DNA of 64,000 nt from JANMES01 sp038329865 (GCA_038329865.1 JBBQNK010000009.1:37259-101258), one strand, 5' to 3'. Positions 7,765 to 16,752 are shown, counted from the first letter of the stretch. Program-made: numbers and translations. The notes: generated from the letters alone by a model not told the origin.

Positions 7765-9726
7765 ATGGAATTTTTTAAAAAACATCAAAAGAAGATCCTG
7801 GGAGTCATCAGTATTGTTGCGATGGTCTTTTTCGGAATTTCATCGGGCAATTGGAATCCCTACAACAGCAATCCGGTCGTCGCGACAATTCGAAATGACA
7901 ACATTCGGCTCGAGGACATGAACAACTCGCGCCGGCTGTGGACCATTCTGAAACACACCGAAATCGCACACATGTCTTCGGCGCGCGAAGATCAGGTCGT
8001 ACGGGCAAGCGCGCTTCTGGGCATTGGCGAACAGATGATCGATCAGGATCCGGACAGCTTTTGCCTGCTTCAAAAAGAAGCCGCGAATATGGGCCTCGTC
8101 GCGTCGCCCGACAGCGTGAACGAACTCATGCGCAACCAGGTGACATTGAACGAATCTTCATCGACCGAAGAAGTTCGATCGACAGAGCTGGCCTTCGGGG
8201 CGCTGATGCAGGTGCAGGCCGCCTACCTTCGCGCTTCCGGTGCGCTGAAGACGACCGCCCCTGAGCGGCAGTTTTACATGGCGACGCTCGGGCAGTCGAT
8301 CACGCTGCGTTACGTTTCGTATTCCGCCGATGAATTCAAATCCGCCGTTCCCGCGCCGACAGCCGAACAATTGAAAGAGCAGTTCGATAAGTACAAGAAC
8401 TCGCTTGCCGATCAGGCCGATCAGGAGACCAATCCGTTCGGGTTCGGCTATGAGTATCCGAACCGTGTGAAGATGGAGTTTTTGTCGATCATTCGAGCGG
8501 ATCTGCACAAGGCCGTCCTCAAATCCAAGGACGATGCGACCTGGGAGATTGACGCCCGCAAGGAATATCTTCGAAACGATTTTGCCTACCCGACTTCGCG
8601 CCCCAGCGAACCGTCTACTCGCCCCACCACCAGCCCGACCACCCGGCCGCTCGGCTTTGCGGACTACAAAGAAAAGATCATCAACCAACTCGTTGAAGAC
8701 GCCCAAGCGAAGCTGCTCGATGAAGTGGAGAAGAAAATCAACTCCACGATGGCCGCCGACTGGGCCGCTTATCGATCGAGCGTGAATCCGACGACTCAGC
8801 CCACGACGCAGCCCGCCGCTGGCCCGATGACAGTGCTCGGCGTACCCTACGGCAGCCCCGAGTATCTGCCGAAGCTGGCGCTTCTGATCCAGAAAGATTT
8901 CGGCCTTTTGCCGCAGGTGAACCGGTACGCCAAGGACATGATGTCGGCCAAGGAACTTTCGCTCCTTCCGGTGGTCGGCAGTGCAGAACTGATCAGCGAC
9001 GATTTCCGCGTGCCGTCGCTGACGCTGTCAGAGTACACGATGAATTTCCTCGACGCGTTCGGCCACCAGCGTAACTCGCGCGACGCCGCCGCCACGCTTT
9101 CAATCCTGTCGCCTTCGCCGGAGTTGAAAGATCTGACCGGGAATGTGCATTACTTCCGAGTGATCGCGGCTGAACCCGCACACCCCGCCGCCAGCATGGC
9201 TCCGTTCGCCGCACAGGTTGAAGCCGACTACAGACTCGCCGCCGCCGAGCGAAAAGCCAAAGAGCAGGTCGACAAGCTTGCCGCCATCGCCAAGGCCAAG
9301 GGCCTGGATTCCGCCGCAGCGGACGTCGGCCGAAAAATATTCCTCACCGGAAAAATCCTCGGCCGCGGCACGTCCCCGATGCCCGAACTCTCACTCAAGC
9401 CCGCATCAGAGCTGATCCTTCGCAAGGCCGCCTTCGACATGCTGAAGGGCCGCGAAGAACTCAAGTCCGGCAAAGCGCTGGCGGTGGTTGAACTGCCGCT
9501 GGAAGGAAAAGTGCTGCTGGTCTCCCCCGCCGAGGTGGCGCCGATGTGGTCGACGGACAATCTCTTCCGCGTGGAGTTCTCGCTTTCCCACGAATTGGTC
9601 CAGCAAGCCGATCAGTTATTCCGCTCGCACTGGTTTGATCCGAAGGACATCAAGAAGCGGCTTGATTATCAAAGTGTCGAAAAGAAAAAGGATTCCTCCG
9701 CCCCTGGAACGCCCCCACCGATGTAA
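7765..9726 (+). CDS. membrane-anchored SurA/PpiD-like periplasmic protein
   Basis: 653 residues. The topology resembles PpiD: a short cytoplasmic start (MEFFKKHQKK), one transmembrane segment (residues 11-26), then a SurA_N-like helical region with VVATIRNDNIRLEDMNNSRR. Two low-complexity linkers rich in Pro/Thr/Ser (around residues 278-297 and 345-356) interrupt the protein. I see no parvulin-type PPIase domain, so a chaperone rather than isomerase role is more likely; this is inference. The ribosome site is weak and the start is only nine bases after the upstream TPR gene. The C-terminus ends in a charged, Pro-rich tail. Confidence 0.7.
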   Translation: MEFFKKHQKKILGVISIVAMVFFGISSGNWNPYNSNPVVATIRNDNIRLEDMNNSRRLWTILKHTEIAHMSSAREDQVVRASALLGIGEQMIDQDPDSFCLLQKEAANMGLVASPDSVNELMRNQVTLNESSSTEEVRSTELAFGALMQVQAAYLRASGALKTTAPERQFYMATLGQSITLRYVSYSADEFKSAVPAPTAEQLKEQFDKYKNSLADQADQETNPFGFGYEYPNRVKMEFLSIIRADLHKAVLKSKDDATWEIDARKEYLRNDFAYPTSRPSEPSTRPTTSPTTRPLGFADYKEKIINQLVEDAQAKLLDEVEKKINSTMAADWAAYRSSVNPTTQPTTQPAAGPMTVLGVPYGSPEYLPKLALLIQKDFGLLPQVNRYAKDMMSAKELSLLPVVGSAELISDDFRVPSLTLSEYTMNFLDAFGHQRNSRDAAATLSILSPSPELKDLTGNVHYFRVIAAEPAHPAASMAPFAAQVEADYRLAAAERKAKEQVDKLAAIAKAKGLDSAAADVGRKIFLTGKILGRGTSPMPELSLKPASELILRKAAFDMLKGREELKSGKALAVVELPLEGKVLLVSPAEVAPMWSTDNLFRVEFSLSHELVQQADQLFRSHWFDPKDIKKRLDYQSVEKKKDSSAPGTPPPM

Positions 9727-9730
9727 AACC

Positions 9731-9758
9731 TTGACATCGGCCGGGGTGTGGATACATT
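9731..9758 (+). promoter_or_regulatory. sigma70-type promoter of tRNA-Lys
   Basis: TTGACA at 9731-9736 and TACATT at 9753-9758 are separated by 16 bases. The -10 hexamer ends 20 bases before the mature tRNA, a normal distance for a tRNA precursor. It starts four bases after the upstream stop codon. Confidence 0.75.
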
Positions 9759-9778
9759 TCCCCCTCGCGCCGTAACAC

Positions 9779-9851
<73 letters not shown>

Positions 9852-9872
9852 TTGATCGTAACTCTCCCCTCC

Positions 9873-9891
9873 GCGTTTATTTCGTAAACGC
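9873..9891. other. perfect hairpin GCGTTTA-N5-TAAACGC
   Basis: A 7-bp perfect inverted repeat with a 5-nt centre, 21 bases after tRNA-Lys and about 100 bases before imuA. It has no T-run, so it is a poor intrinsic terminator. It could be an operator for the imuA promoter or a processing structure; neither is proved. Confidence 0.4.
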
Positions 9892-9937
9892 AAAACGCCG
9901 GTTCAATTCGTTTCAAACTAAACCGCACAGATTTTGA

Positions 9938-9966
9938 TTGACTCAAAAGTCTCACCATTCTATACC
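9938..9966 (+). promoter_or_regulatory. candidate promoter of imuA-imuB
   Basis: TTGACT (9938-9943), 17-base spacer, TATACC (9961-9966), followed by imuA 29 bases later. The segment is A/T-rich compared with its surroundings. In other bacteria this cassette is under LexA control; I cannot identify a LexA box here with certainty. Confidence 0.5.
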
Positions 9967-9995
9967 CTAACTAATACAAAACATCGGAGCCGTGC

Positions 9996-10691
9996 ATGCG
10001 ATGGATAAGTTCTGCAGCCGGAGTGCTTTGCGCTCTCGATGCCTGCCACTCTCGGAAGGTGGAAGCCGATCCGCTGGTCACCGGGCTGGCGGCGGTGGAT
10101 GAATTGTTACCGGGGCAGCATTGGCGGAAAGGGAACGTGCATGAAGTGCTGGGGCCGAGCAACGGAGCTCTTTTCCCTCTGCTCGTCGTCCGGCAGGCGA
10201 TGACGCGCGGCGCGATCGTCTGGTGCGACCCGGCCGGTGAGTTGTATCTGCCGGCCGTTGCGGCGATGGGCGTGTCGCTCGATCGCCTGATCCTGCTCCA
10301 GCCGCGGTCGCCGCAGGAGGCGTTGTGGGCGATCAGCGAATGCCTGCGTTGCAAAGGCGTGGCCGCGTGCGTGGCGCGGGTGGAGAAGCTCTCCATGCTC
10401 GACGCCCGCCGCCTGCAACTCGCGGCGGAGTGCGGCGGCGGCGTGGGGCTGCTGCTTCGCCCCGCCAGCGCGATCCACCAGCCCTACGCCGCCGCCACGC
10501 GGTGGATCGTTCGCCCGCAGCCGGGCGAGCGGACAGTGCACCGATGGACGGTGCAGTTGATTCACGGTCACGGAGGACGCGTCGGGGAAAGCGTCATACT
10601 GGAGGTGGGCCGTGACACGAATCTTGTGCGTGCATCTAAAGCAGTGGCCGATCGATCGTCAGCGCCGGCGACAAAGGCGATTACGGCTTGA
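9996..10691 (+). CDS. imuA: ImuA, RecA-like translesion synthesis accessory protein
   Basis: 231 residues of the ImuA/SulA-like RecA-fold family, partner of ImuB and DnaE2 in damage-induced mutagenesis. Recognisable blocks are LVTGLAAVDELLPGQHW, GNVHEVLGPSNGALFPLLVV and the RTVHRWTVQLIHGHGGR motif near the C-terminus. The Walker A loop is degenerate (GPSNGALF), as is common in this family. GGAG precedes the ATG by six bases. The 3' end overlaps imuB by 80 bases, a strong sign of translational coupling. The order imuA-imuB-dnaE2 identifies the protein as much as its own sequence does. Confidence 0.88.
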   Translation: MRWISSAAGVLCALDACHSRKVEADPLVTGLAAVDELLPGQHWRKGNVHEVLGPSNGALFPLLVVRQAMTRGAIVWCDPAGELYLPAVAAMGVSLDRLILLQPRSPQEALWAISECLRCKGVAACVARVEKLSMLDARRLQLAAECGGGVGLLLRPASAIHQPYAAATRWIVRPQPGERTVHRWTVQLIHGHGGRVGESVILEVGRDTNLVRASKAVADRSSAPATKAITA

Positions 10692-12633
10692 TACGCGAAC
10701 GCTCAGCAACGCCGGCTCGCACGCTGCGCCGGACGTCGCCGATGCAGCGTCGCGCATCGCAGACGCCGCGCGACCTGCGGAGAGCACTCTTCGTGTAGCC
10801 GGCGAGCTTGCTCGCCGTGGACGGTCGAACGGCGAGCAAGCTAGCCGGCTACACGCGACACCTGGCTTGAATGCTGATTCGCACGCCGCGCATTCCTCCC
10901 CGCAAATCGCACGCCTTGCGACCGGCGCCGTGAATATCGTTTCGCCCGCTACGCCCACATCGCCCCGCCCGAAACACCACGCGGTTCCGCTCGCCCCGCT
11001 CGTGCTGTTGCGGACGGTCGGCAATCGCCGAACCGTGATGCACGCCTGCCCGCTCGCCCGCGCTTCAGGCGTTCGCGCGGGCATGTCGCTGGTCGAAGCC
11101 TCTTCGCTCTGTGAAGGGCTGGAGCATCGGGAAGCCGAGCCGGATAAAGACGACCGCGCGCTGGAGCGCCTCGGGCGATGGCTGGTGCGATTCAGTCCGA
11201 TCATCACTCCGCTCCCCCCGGACGCGATCGCGATTGACGTCACCGGCACCGAAGGCATTTTCGGTAGCCAGATAAAATTGCTGGCACTCGTTGAGAACGC
11301 GTTCGATCAATTGAATATTCACGCTGCATTCGCGACGGCCCCCACGCTTGGGGCGGCCTGGGCGATGGCGTATTCACTCGATCGCGGCTATCGCCTTATC
11401 GAGTTCGCTTCACCATTTCACACGCCCGCGCCGGAGCGAAGCGAAGGTGGGAATCGTTTTTCAATCCCCTCCCAAGCCTCAACACCCAGCGCCGCCACAA
11501 AAGCCTATGGCATCCGCCAGGCGATCGAACCGCTGCCGCTCGCCGCTTTGCGGATCGACGCGCCCGCGCTCGAAACGCTCAACCACCTTGGCGTGCAGAC
11601 GATCGGCCAGCTCCTGCGCCTGCCGCGAAGCACGCTGCCGTCGCGGTTCGGGGCGTTGCTGCTCAAGCGGATCGATCAGGCGCTGGGCGTGCTGCCCGAG
11701 CCGCTGGTGGCGCTGCCGCACGTGGAGCCGATCGTGGCGGCGACGGAGTTTGATGGAAAAGTCGAGTCGTTCGAATCGCTGGAGTATGCGATCGCGCGGC
11801 TGCTCGATGACGTGCTGCCCGAGCTGCGCCGCCGGGCGTGCGGGGCGCGGAAAATCCACCTCGATTTCCTGCGACAAGGCTCGCCGGCGGTGCGGAAGAC
11901 GATCGCGCTCTCGCAGCCTTCGCGGCACCGCTGGCTGTTGATGAATCTCCTGCGCTGCACGCTGGAAACGCTGGAATGCGACGAAGGGTTCATCGGCCTG
12001 CGCCTCGAAGTGATCGGCAGTGAAAAAGTCCTCGAGCCGCAACTCTCGCTCTTCGAGCAGGAAGAACAGATCGGCCGATCGGAGCTGACGCACCTGGTCG
12101 AGCGACTGCGGCTGCGATTGGGCGAGCAGGCGGTGCAAGGCGGCGAGCTGGTGGAGTCGCACGCGCCCGAGAGCGCCGCCCGGCGCGTGCCGCTGGATCT
12201 GACCGCGAAGAAGCCGGCGCAAAAGACAAAACCGCCGCGACGTGTCGTGCGCAAGGCGCTTCTCTGGTACGCCGCCGACGGGCAAGGCGTGGCGGCCGTC
12301 TCTCTGGCGAATGAACCGGCGATCGCAGCGCCGCGGATGCTCGAAGAAAGAGCCGCCGAGCCCCGGCCGCTGCGGTTGTTCGCTTCGCCGGTGGAGGTGC
12401 GGTGCATCGTCTCGCCGTCGACGGATGAAGTCGGCCAGCCGGCGACGGTGACGCTCGACGGGACGGTGCATCGCGTCGTGCACGCCGTCGGCCCGGAGCG
12501 AATCACCGGCGTGTGGTGGGAAGGCCGCGACAAAACCCGCGATTACTACGACGTAGAACTCCCCAGCGGGCGCCGGCTGTGGATTTTTCAGGTGCAGGAA
12601 AACCGGCGCTGGTTCTGGCAGGGGGAATTTTGA
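10612..12633 (+). CDS. imuB: ImuB, inactive Y-family polymerase homologue, with repeat-derived insertion
   Basis: 673 residues; typical ImuB is about 500. It bridges DnaE2 and the beta clamp in the mutasome. Family blocks are ILCVHLKQWPIDR at the start, VLLRTVGNRR, GVRAGMSLVEASSLCEGL, AIAIDVTGTEGIFG and the helix-hairpin-helix LNHLGVQTIGQLLRLPRSTL. The metal-binding acidic residue of active Y-family enzymes is absent at the start (CVHLKQW). An insertion of about 100 residues (20-118) separates the first strand from its partner and contains a palindromic repeat (residues 61-81). A second short insertion (HTPAPERSEGGNR, about 270) interrupts the palm/finger region. The start is GTG at 10612 with GGAGG six bases upstream. 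Confidence 0.9.
   Translation: MTRILCVHLKQWPIDRQRRRQRRLRLDTRTLSNAGSHAAPDVADAASRIADAARPAESTLRVAGELARRGRSNGEQASRLHATPGLNADSHAAHSSPQIARLATGAVNIVSPATPTSPRPKHHAVPLAPLVLLRTVGNRRTVMHACPLARASGVRAGMSLVEASSLCEGLEHREAEPDKDDRALERLGRWLVRFSPIITPLPPDAIAIDVTGTEGIFGSQIKLLALVENAFDQLNIHAAFATAPTLGAAWAMAYSLDRGYRLIEFASPFHTPAPERSEGGNRFSIPSQASTPSAATKAYGIRQAIEPLPLAALRIDAPALETLNHLGVQTIGQLLRLPRSTLPSRFGALLLKRIDQALGVLPEPLVALPHVEPIVAATEFDGKVESFESLEYAIARLLDDVLPELRRRACGARKIHLDFLRQGSPAVRKTIALSQPSRHRWLLMNLLRCTLETLECDEGFIGLRLEVIGSEKVLEPQLSLFEQEEQIGRSELTHLVERLRLRLGEQAVQGGELVESHAPESAARRVPLDLTAKKPAQKTKPPRRVVRKALLWYAADGQGVAAVSLANEPAIAAPRMLEERAAEPRPLRLFASPVEVRCIVSPSTDEVGQPATVTLDGTVHRVVHAVGPERITGVWWEGRDKTRDYYDVELPSGRRLWIFQVQENRRWFWQGEF
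10793..10854. repeat. palindromic element, family C (GTGTAGCCGGCGAGCTTGCTCGCCG), inside imuB
   Basis: Arms GTGTAGCCGGCGAGCTTGCT and AGCAAGCTAGCCGGCTACAC, 62 nt in all, read in frame by imuB as LRVAGELARRGRS then GEQASRLHA. Intergenic copies lie at 38501-38562 and at the right edge of the window (63975-64000). Confidence 0.92.
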
Positions 12634-12716
12634 GGATTGCCGATTTTCAATTTGCGATCGAGAGGAGATTTTTTGCGGTCGTGGGTCAGTCTGACTTCTC
12701 GCGCTGTTTTTATCTC

Positions 12717-12770
12717 ACGCCGGTCGCTGTGCGACCGGATTCCGGAAGCCGGCCGCACAGCGACCGGCGT
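12717..12770. repeat. palindromic element, family D (ACGCCGGTCGCTGTGCGACCGG)
   Basis: Nested palindrome. The outer arms ACGCCGGTCGCTGTG and CACAGCGACCGGCGT are perfect, and each arm is also self-complementary (CCGGTCGC...GCGACCGG). Short copies or fragments occur at 4040 and 62446. Confidence 0.85.
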
Positions 12771-13110
12771 GTCGATCAAACTGCACCAGCACCAGAATTC
12801 TCTTGACTTTAGTACGGCCGTTGTTAGGATCGAAGTCGACAGTGCAAATCGCGTTTTTGCTCTTTGAAAAGTGAATAAAATGGAGGCGTTCAAAGGGGGA
12901 CGAAAATAGTCCGAAAAATGAGGGAAAACAGTCGAAAAGGGGTGAATTTAAGTCGTTTCGGGGTCGGAACGGGGGCGCAAAAGTTACCTTAGGACACCCT
13001 GTTTTTGCACACTTATTTGGCCCACGTGCTTGCGGTTAGTGGGGTTACGTAACGTGCAAAAAAGAGGAAGAACATTTTCCTCTCACCGTCGTTTTGAATC
13101 GCGATTTTCA

Positions 13111-13165
13111 GTGTAGCGTGGGTTTCAACCCACCATTGTGCTGAAACGGTGGATTGAAACACACC
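13111..13165. repeat. palindromic element, family E (GTGGGTTTCAACCCACC)
   Basis: Imperfect palindrome with arms GTGTAGCGTGGGTTTCAACCC-ACC and GGTGGATTGAAACACACC. It contains the small nested hairpin GTGGGTTTCAACCCAC. Confidence 0.7.
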
Positions 13166-13192
13166 CTGCAAAACTGAGTGACGTGGTTTGAA

Positions 13193-13260
13193 GTGGCATG
13201 GGCGGCTCGCCCATGGTTTTTCGACTGACAGAAAAGACACGGGCGAGCCGCCCGTGCCAC
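13193..13260. repeat. palindromic element, family F (GTGGCATGGGCGGCTCGCCC)
   Basis: Arms GTGGCATGGGCGGCTCGCCC and GGGCGAGCCGCCCGTGCCAC around a 28-nt centre. It ends 30 bases before the dnaE2 start codon. Confidence 0.88.
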
Positions 13261-13290
13261 AAAAAATCAAACTGAATTGTCGGAGTGAGC

Positions 13291-16200
13291 ATGCCCGAAC
13301 TGCAGGATCCCAAACTCTACTCGCCGCGTCGGATCGACCGGATCGACCGACCGGTGAATCCCGAACCGGTTCCGCCGTTTGCGGAGTTGGTCGCGACGAC
13401 CAACTTCTCCTTCCTGCGCGGCGCGGCGCATGCCGATGAGCTGGTGAACCAGGCGGCCCTGCTCGGCTACACCGCGATCGGCGTGGCGGACTTGAGCACA
13501 CTGGCGGGCATCGTGCGCATGCATCAGGCGGCGGAGCAGGTAAAGCTCAAGCTGCTGATCGGCACGACGCTCGAGCCCATCGACGGCCGGCCTCTCACCG
13601 TGTGGGCGACCGATCGCGCGGCCTACGCCCGCCTCTGCCGGTTGCTCACGCTCGGCAAGCGCCGGGCGGAAAAGGCGGCGTGCCTGCTGAGCGTCGCCGA
13701 CATTCTCAAACACAGCGAAGGACTGCTCGCGGCGGTTCATCCGCCGGTGAAGACGACGCTCGATCTCGATCGATCGTTCGACGAGCAACTCGCCGGCCTG
13801 AAAGAAACTTTCGGCGATCGCCTCTCGATCGTCGCCGCGTGCGTATTCGAGCACGACGCCGTCGCGTGGCTGGCGCAGCTCGACGCAATCAGCCGCCGCA
13901 TCGGCGTGCCGCTGCTGGCGAGCAATCTGCCCCACTACCACGTGCCGCAGCGTCACGTGCTGCAGGACGTGCTCACCTGCATCCGCCACGGCTGTACGAT
14001 CCAAACCGCCGGCTACAAGCTCTTTCCCAACGCCGAGCGGTATCTCAAATCGCCGGAGCAGATGCACAAGCTCTTCGCCGATTTCCCCGAGGCGATTTCG
14101 CGCGGCCTGGAGCTGGCCGATCGCTGCACCTTCAACCTCGCCCAGCTCAAGTACGAATACCCGCACGAAGTAATGGCCGGCGGCGGGACGGCGATCGAGC
14201 AACTCACGCAACTCGCCTGGGCCGGGGCGGCCGTGCAATACCCGCTCGGCATTCCGGAAAAAGTCCGCGGGCTGGTTGAGAAGGAACTGAAGCTGATCGA
14301 AGAGCTGAAAATCGAGGCATACTTTCTCACGGTTTATGATCTGGTTCGGTTCGCGCGCTCGAAAGACATTCTCTGCCAAGGCCGCGGGTCGGCCGCCAAC
14401 TCCGCGGTCTGCTTCTGCCTCGGCGTGACGAGCGTCGACCCGGCCCGCATCGATGTTCTCTTCGAACGCTTCGTTTCATCCGCCCGCAATGAACCGCCGG
14501 ACATTGACGTGGATTTTGAGCACGAGCGGCGCGAGGAGGTGATTCAATACGTCTACCAAAAGTACGGCCGCGAGCGATCGGGCATGACGGCGGAGGTCAT
14601 CAGCTACCGCGGGCGCTCGGCGATCCGCGACGTGGGCAAGGCGCTCGGCCTCGGGCTCGACACGATCGAGCAGATGGCCAAGCGCCTGGACTGGTGGGAC
14701 CGCGGCACCCTCACCGATGAAAAGCTGCGCGAAGTCGGGCTCAATCCGCACGACGCGACCATCCGCCGCGTGATCGATCTCTCGGCGGAGTTGCTCGGCT
14801 TCCCGCGGCACCTCGGCCAGCACGTGGGCGGATTAGTCATGACGGCCGGCCCGCTGTGCGAGCTGGTGCCGATCGAAAACGCGGTGATGACCGACCGCAC
14901 CGTCATCGAGTGGGACAAGGACGACATCGACGCGCTGGGCATTTTGAAAGTCGACGTGCTGGCGCTCGGCATGCTCACGTGTATCGCCAAGGCGATCCGC
15001 CTCATCAACGCCACGCGCCCGCCCGGCACGCCGGCGATCACGATGGCGCAAATCCCCGCGGAAGACCCGAGCGTGTACGACATGATCTGCGAGGCCGACA
15101 CCGTCGGCGTGTTCCAGATCGAAAGCCGGGCGCAGATGTCGATGCTGCCGAGGCTGCGGCCGCGCGTGTTTTACGATCTGGTGATCGAAGTCGCGATCGT
15201 TCGCCCGGGGCCAATCCAGGGGAACATGGTGCACCCATACCTCAAGCGCCGGCAAGGCCTGGAGAAGGTGGAATACCCCAAGCCCGAGTTGGAAAAAGTG
15301 CTCGGCCAAACGCTCGGCGTGCCGCTGTTTCAGGAGCAGGCGATGAAGATCGCGATCGAGTGCGCCGGCTTCTCCCCCGCCGAGGCGGATCAACTGCGGC
15401 GGGCCGTCACCGGCTTCCGGCGGTACGGCGATATTGAAACTTTCGAGCAGAAATTCATTCACGGCATGCTCGATCGCGATTACGAGCGCGCGTTCGCCGA
15501 GCGGTGCTTCGCGCAGCTGCGCGGGTTCGCGTCGTACGGATTTCCCGAGAGCCACGCCGCGTCGTTCGCGCTTTTGGTGTACGTGTCGGCGTGGATCAAG
15601 AAGCATTACCCGGCGGTGTTCGCCGTCACGCTGCTCAACAGCCAGCCGATGGGATTTTACGCACCGGCCCAGATCGTTCGCGACGCGCAGGAGCACGGCG
15701 TGACCGTGCTGCCGGTAGACGTAAACGCCAGCGATTGGGACTGCACGCTACAGAGTCGTGATGTCGTTCGCCTCGGCTTTCGGCAGATCAAAGGCATGCG
15801 CGATGCCGACGCGCAAACGCTCGTGAATCTGCGGCAGCGGCGAGGCGCATTTGAATCGGTCGATGCGGTGCAGCAGGCGGCGGGCTTCGCGCAGCCGATC
15901 ATGCAGCGGCTGGCGGAGGCGGATGCGTTCGGGTCGGTCGGCTCGTCACGCCGGCTGGCACTTTGGAAATCCGCGCGGGCGGTGGACGACCGCGCGTGGC
16001 CGAGCACAATCGGCGCGGCCGGCAAACTCCGCACGGCCGACGCGGTTGGCTCACTCGGTGCGGTCAACGCGACCGGCGAAGTGGGCGCGCTCGACGGCCC
16101 ACCCAGCACGGCTTACCCGATCGACGCCGAGCCGGCCGTGCAATTGCCGGTGATGTCGGAGATGGCGGAGGTGAAATCCGATTACGCGACCACTGGCCTG

Positions 16201-16572
16201 TCGCTCAAGCAGCACCCGGTTGGACTGGTACGAGATGAGCTTCGCCGGCGGCAGTACATCGAGAACCGCACGCTCGTCACGCTGCCGCAGGGCCGCTGGG
16301 TGAAGGTGGCCGGCCTGGTGCTGATCCGCCAGCGCCCCGGCACGGCGGCGGGAATCGTCTTCGAAACGATCGAAGACGAAACCGGCGTGGCGAACCTGAT
16401 CATCTCGCCGAAAGTGTTCGACCGCGACCGCCCCGCCGCCCGCCACGCCAGTTTCGCCGGCGCCGAAGGCCGAGTCGAACGGCAGGGAACCGTGGTGCAC
16501 GTGCACGTTTGGCGGATGGTCGATCTCACCGAGCTGCTCAACTGCGAACAGCCTTCACGGGATTTTAAATGA
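13291..16572 (+). CDS. dnaE2: error-prone DNA polymerase III alpha subunit DnaE2 (ImuC)
   Basis: 1093 residues, full length for DnaE2, the translesion polymerase of the ImuA-ImuB-DnaE2 mutasome. The N-terminal PHP domain starts at FAELVATTNFSFLRGAAHA. The C-family palm carries PDIDVDFEHERREE (catalytic Asp around 404 and 406), and LLGFPRHLGQHVGGLVMT and FPESHAASFALLVYVSAWIK are typical DnaE2 blocks. The C-terminal OB fold starts RWVKVAGLVLIRQRPGTA. I place the start at ATG 13291, five bases after GGAG; an in-frame GTG at 13285 overlaps that ribosome site. It is separated from imuB by a repeat-filled gap, so it may have its own promoter while sharing damage-induced control. Confidence 0.96.
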   Translation: MPELQDPKLYSPRRIDRIDRPVNPEPVPPFAELVATTNFSFLRGAAHADELVNQAALLGYTAIGVADLSTLAGIVRMHQAAEQVKLKLLIGTTLEPIDGRPLTVWATDRAAYARLCRLLTLGKRRAEKAACLLSVADILKHSEGLLAAVHPPVKTTLDLDRSFDEQLAGLKETFGDRLSIVAACVFEHDAVAWLAQLDAISRRIGVPLLASNLPHYHVPQRHVLQDVLTCIRHGCTIQTAGYKLFPNAERYLKSPEQMHKLFADFPEAISRGLELADRCTFNLAQLKYEYPHEVMAGGGTAIEQLTQLAWAGAAVQYPLGIPEKVRGLVEKELKLIEELKIEAYFLTVYDLVRFARSKDILCQGRGSAANSAVCFCLGVTSVDPARIDVLFERFVSSARNEPPDIDVDFEHERREEVIQYVYQKYGRERSGMTAEVISYRGRSAIRDVGKALGLGLDTIEQMAKRLDWWDRGTLTDEKLREVGLNPHDATIRRVIDLSAELLGFPRHLGQHVGGLVMTAGPLCELVPIENAVMTDRTVIEWDKDDIDALGILKVDVLALGMLTCIAKAIRLINATRPPGTPAITMAQIPAEDPSVYDMICEADTVGVFQIESRAQMSMLPRLRPRVFYDLVIEVAIVRPGPIQGNMVHPYLKRRQGLEKVEYPKPELEKVLGQTLGVPLFQEQAMKIAIECAGFSPAEADQLRRAVTGFRRYGDIETFEQKFIHGMLDRDYERAFAERCFAQLRGFASYGFPESHAASFALLVYVSAWIKKHYPAVFAVTLLNSQPMGFYAPAQIVRDAQEHGVTVLPVDVNASDWDCTLQSRDVVRLGFRQIKGMRDADAQTLVNLRQRRGAFESVDAVQQAAGFAQPIMQRLAEADAFGSVGSSRRLALWKSARAVDDRAWPSTIGAAGKLRTADAVGSLGAVNATGEVGALDGPPSTAYPIDAEPAVQLPVMSEMAEVKSDYATTGLSLKQHPVGLVRDELRRRQYIENRTLVTLPQGRWVKVAGLVLIRQRPGTAAGIVFETIEDETGVANLIISPKVFDRDRPAARHASFAGAEGRVERQGTVVHVHVWRMVDLTELLNCEQPSRDFK

Positions 16573-16653
16573 TTGCAATATACGTATCACACGGCCGGCC
16601 GATCCATTCGCCGGCACACTGCAACTTCAACGGCAGCAGTGTCTGCCGCGCTA

Positions 16654-16732
16654 TCGTCATCCTGAGGTACTCCGAAGGATCTAGCCGACTGCGCAGGGAG
16701 GCCAGATACTTCGGGGTACCTCAGGATGACGA
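16654..16732. repeat. palindromic element, family B (TCGTCATCCTGAGGTACTCC)
   Basis: Arms CGTCATCCTGAGGTACTCCG and TTCGGGGTACCTCAGGATGACG in the convergent gap between dnaE2 and the dehydratase-like gene. Its inner arms GGATCTAG / CCAGATAC are decayed. Confidence 0.9.
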
Positions 16733-16752
16733 TAAACCTAATGTGAAATGCG

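Larger units (their letters stand above)
12634..13290. other. non-coding gap between imuB and dnaE2
   Basis: This 657-base gap has no credible gene. It holds three palindromic elements (12717-12770, 13111-13165, 13193-13260) and an A/T-richer segment (12830-12990). It also holds a 9-bp inverted repeat TTTTTGCAC near 13002 with GTGCAAAAA near 13054. The perfect palindrome GTTACGTAAC at 13044-13053 lies close to the second arm. A separate promoter for dnaE2 is likely here but I cannot pin it down. Confidence 0.6.

Noticed and set aside
9873..9891. The GCGTTTA...TAAACGC hairpin as a LexA box
   Set aside because: I cannot link it to any known LexA operator, and it occurs only once in the parts examined; kept only as an unassigned hairpin.
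10612..10691. The 80-base imuA/imuB overlap as a sequencing error
   Set aside because: Both frames have family-specific ends, and imuB has a strong ribosome site inside imuA, which fits translational coupling.
12637..12867. 76-codon frame in the imuB-dnaE2 gap
   Set aside because: It runs through a palindromic element, has no ribosome site and its product looks like translated repeat.
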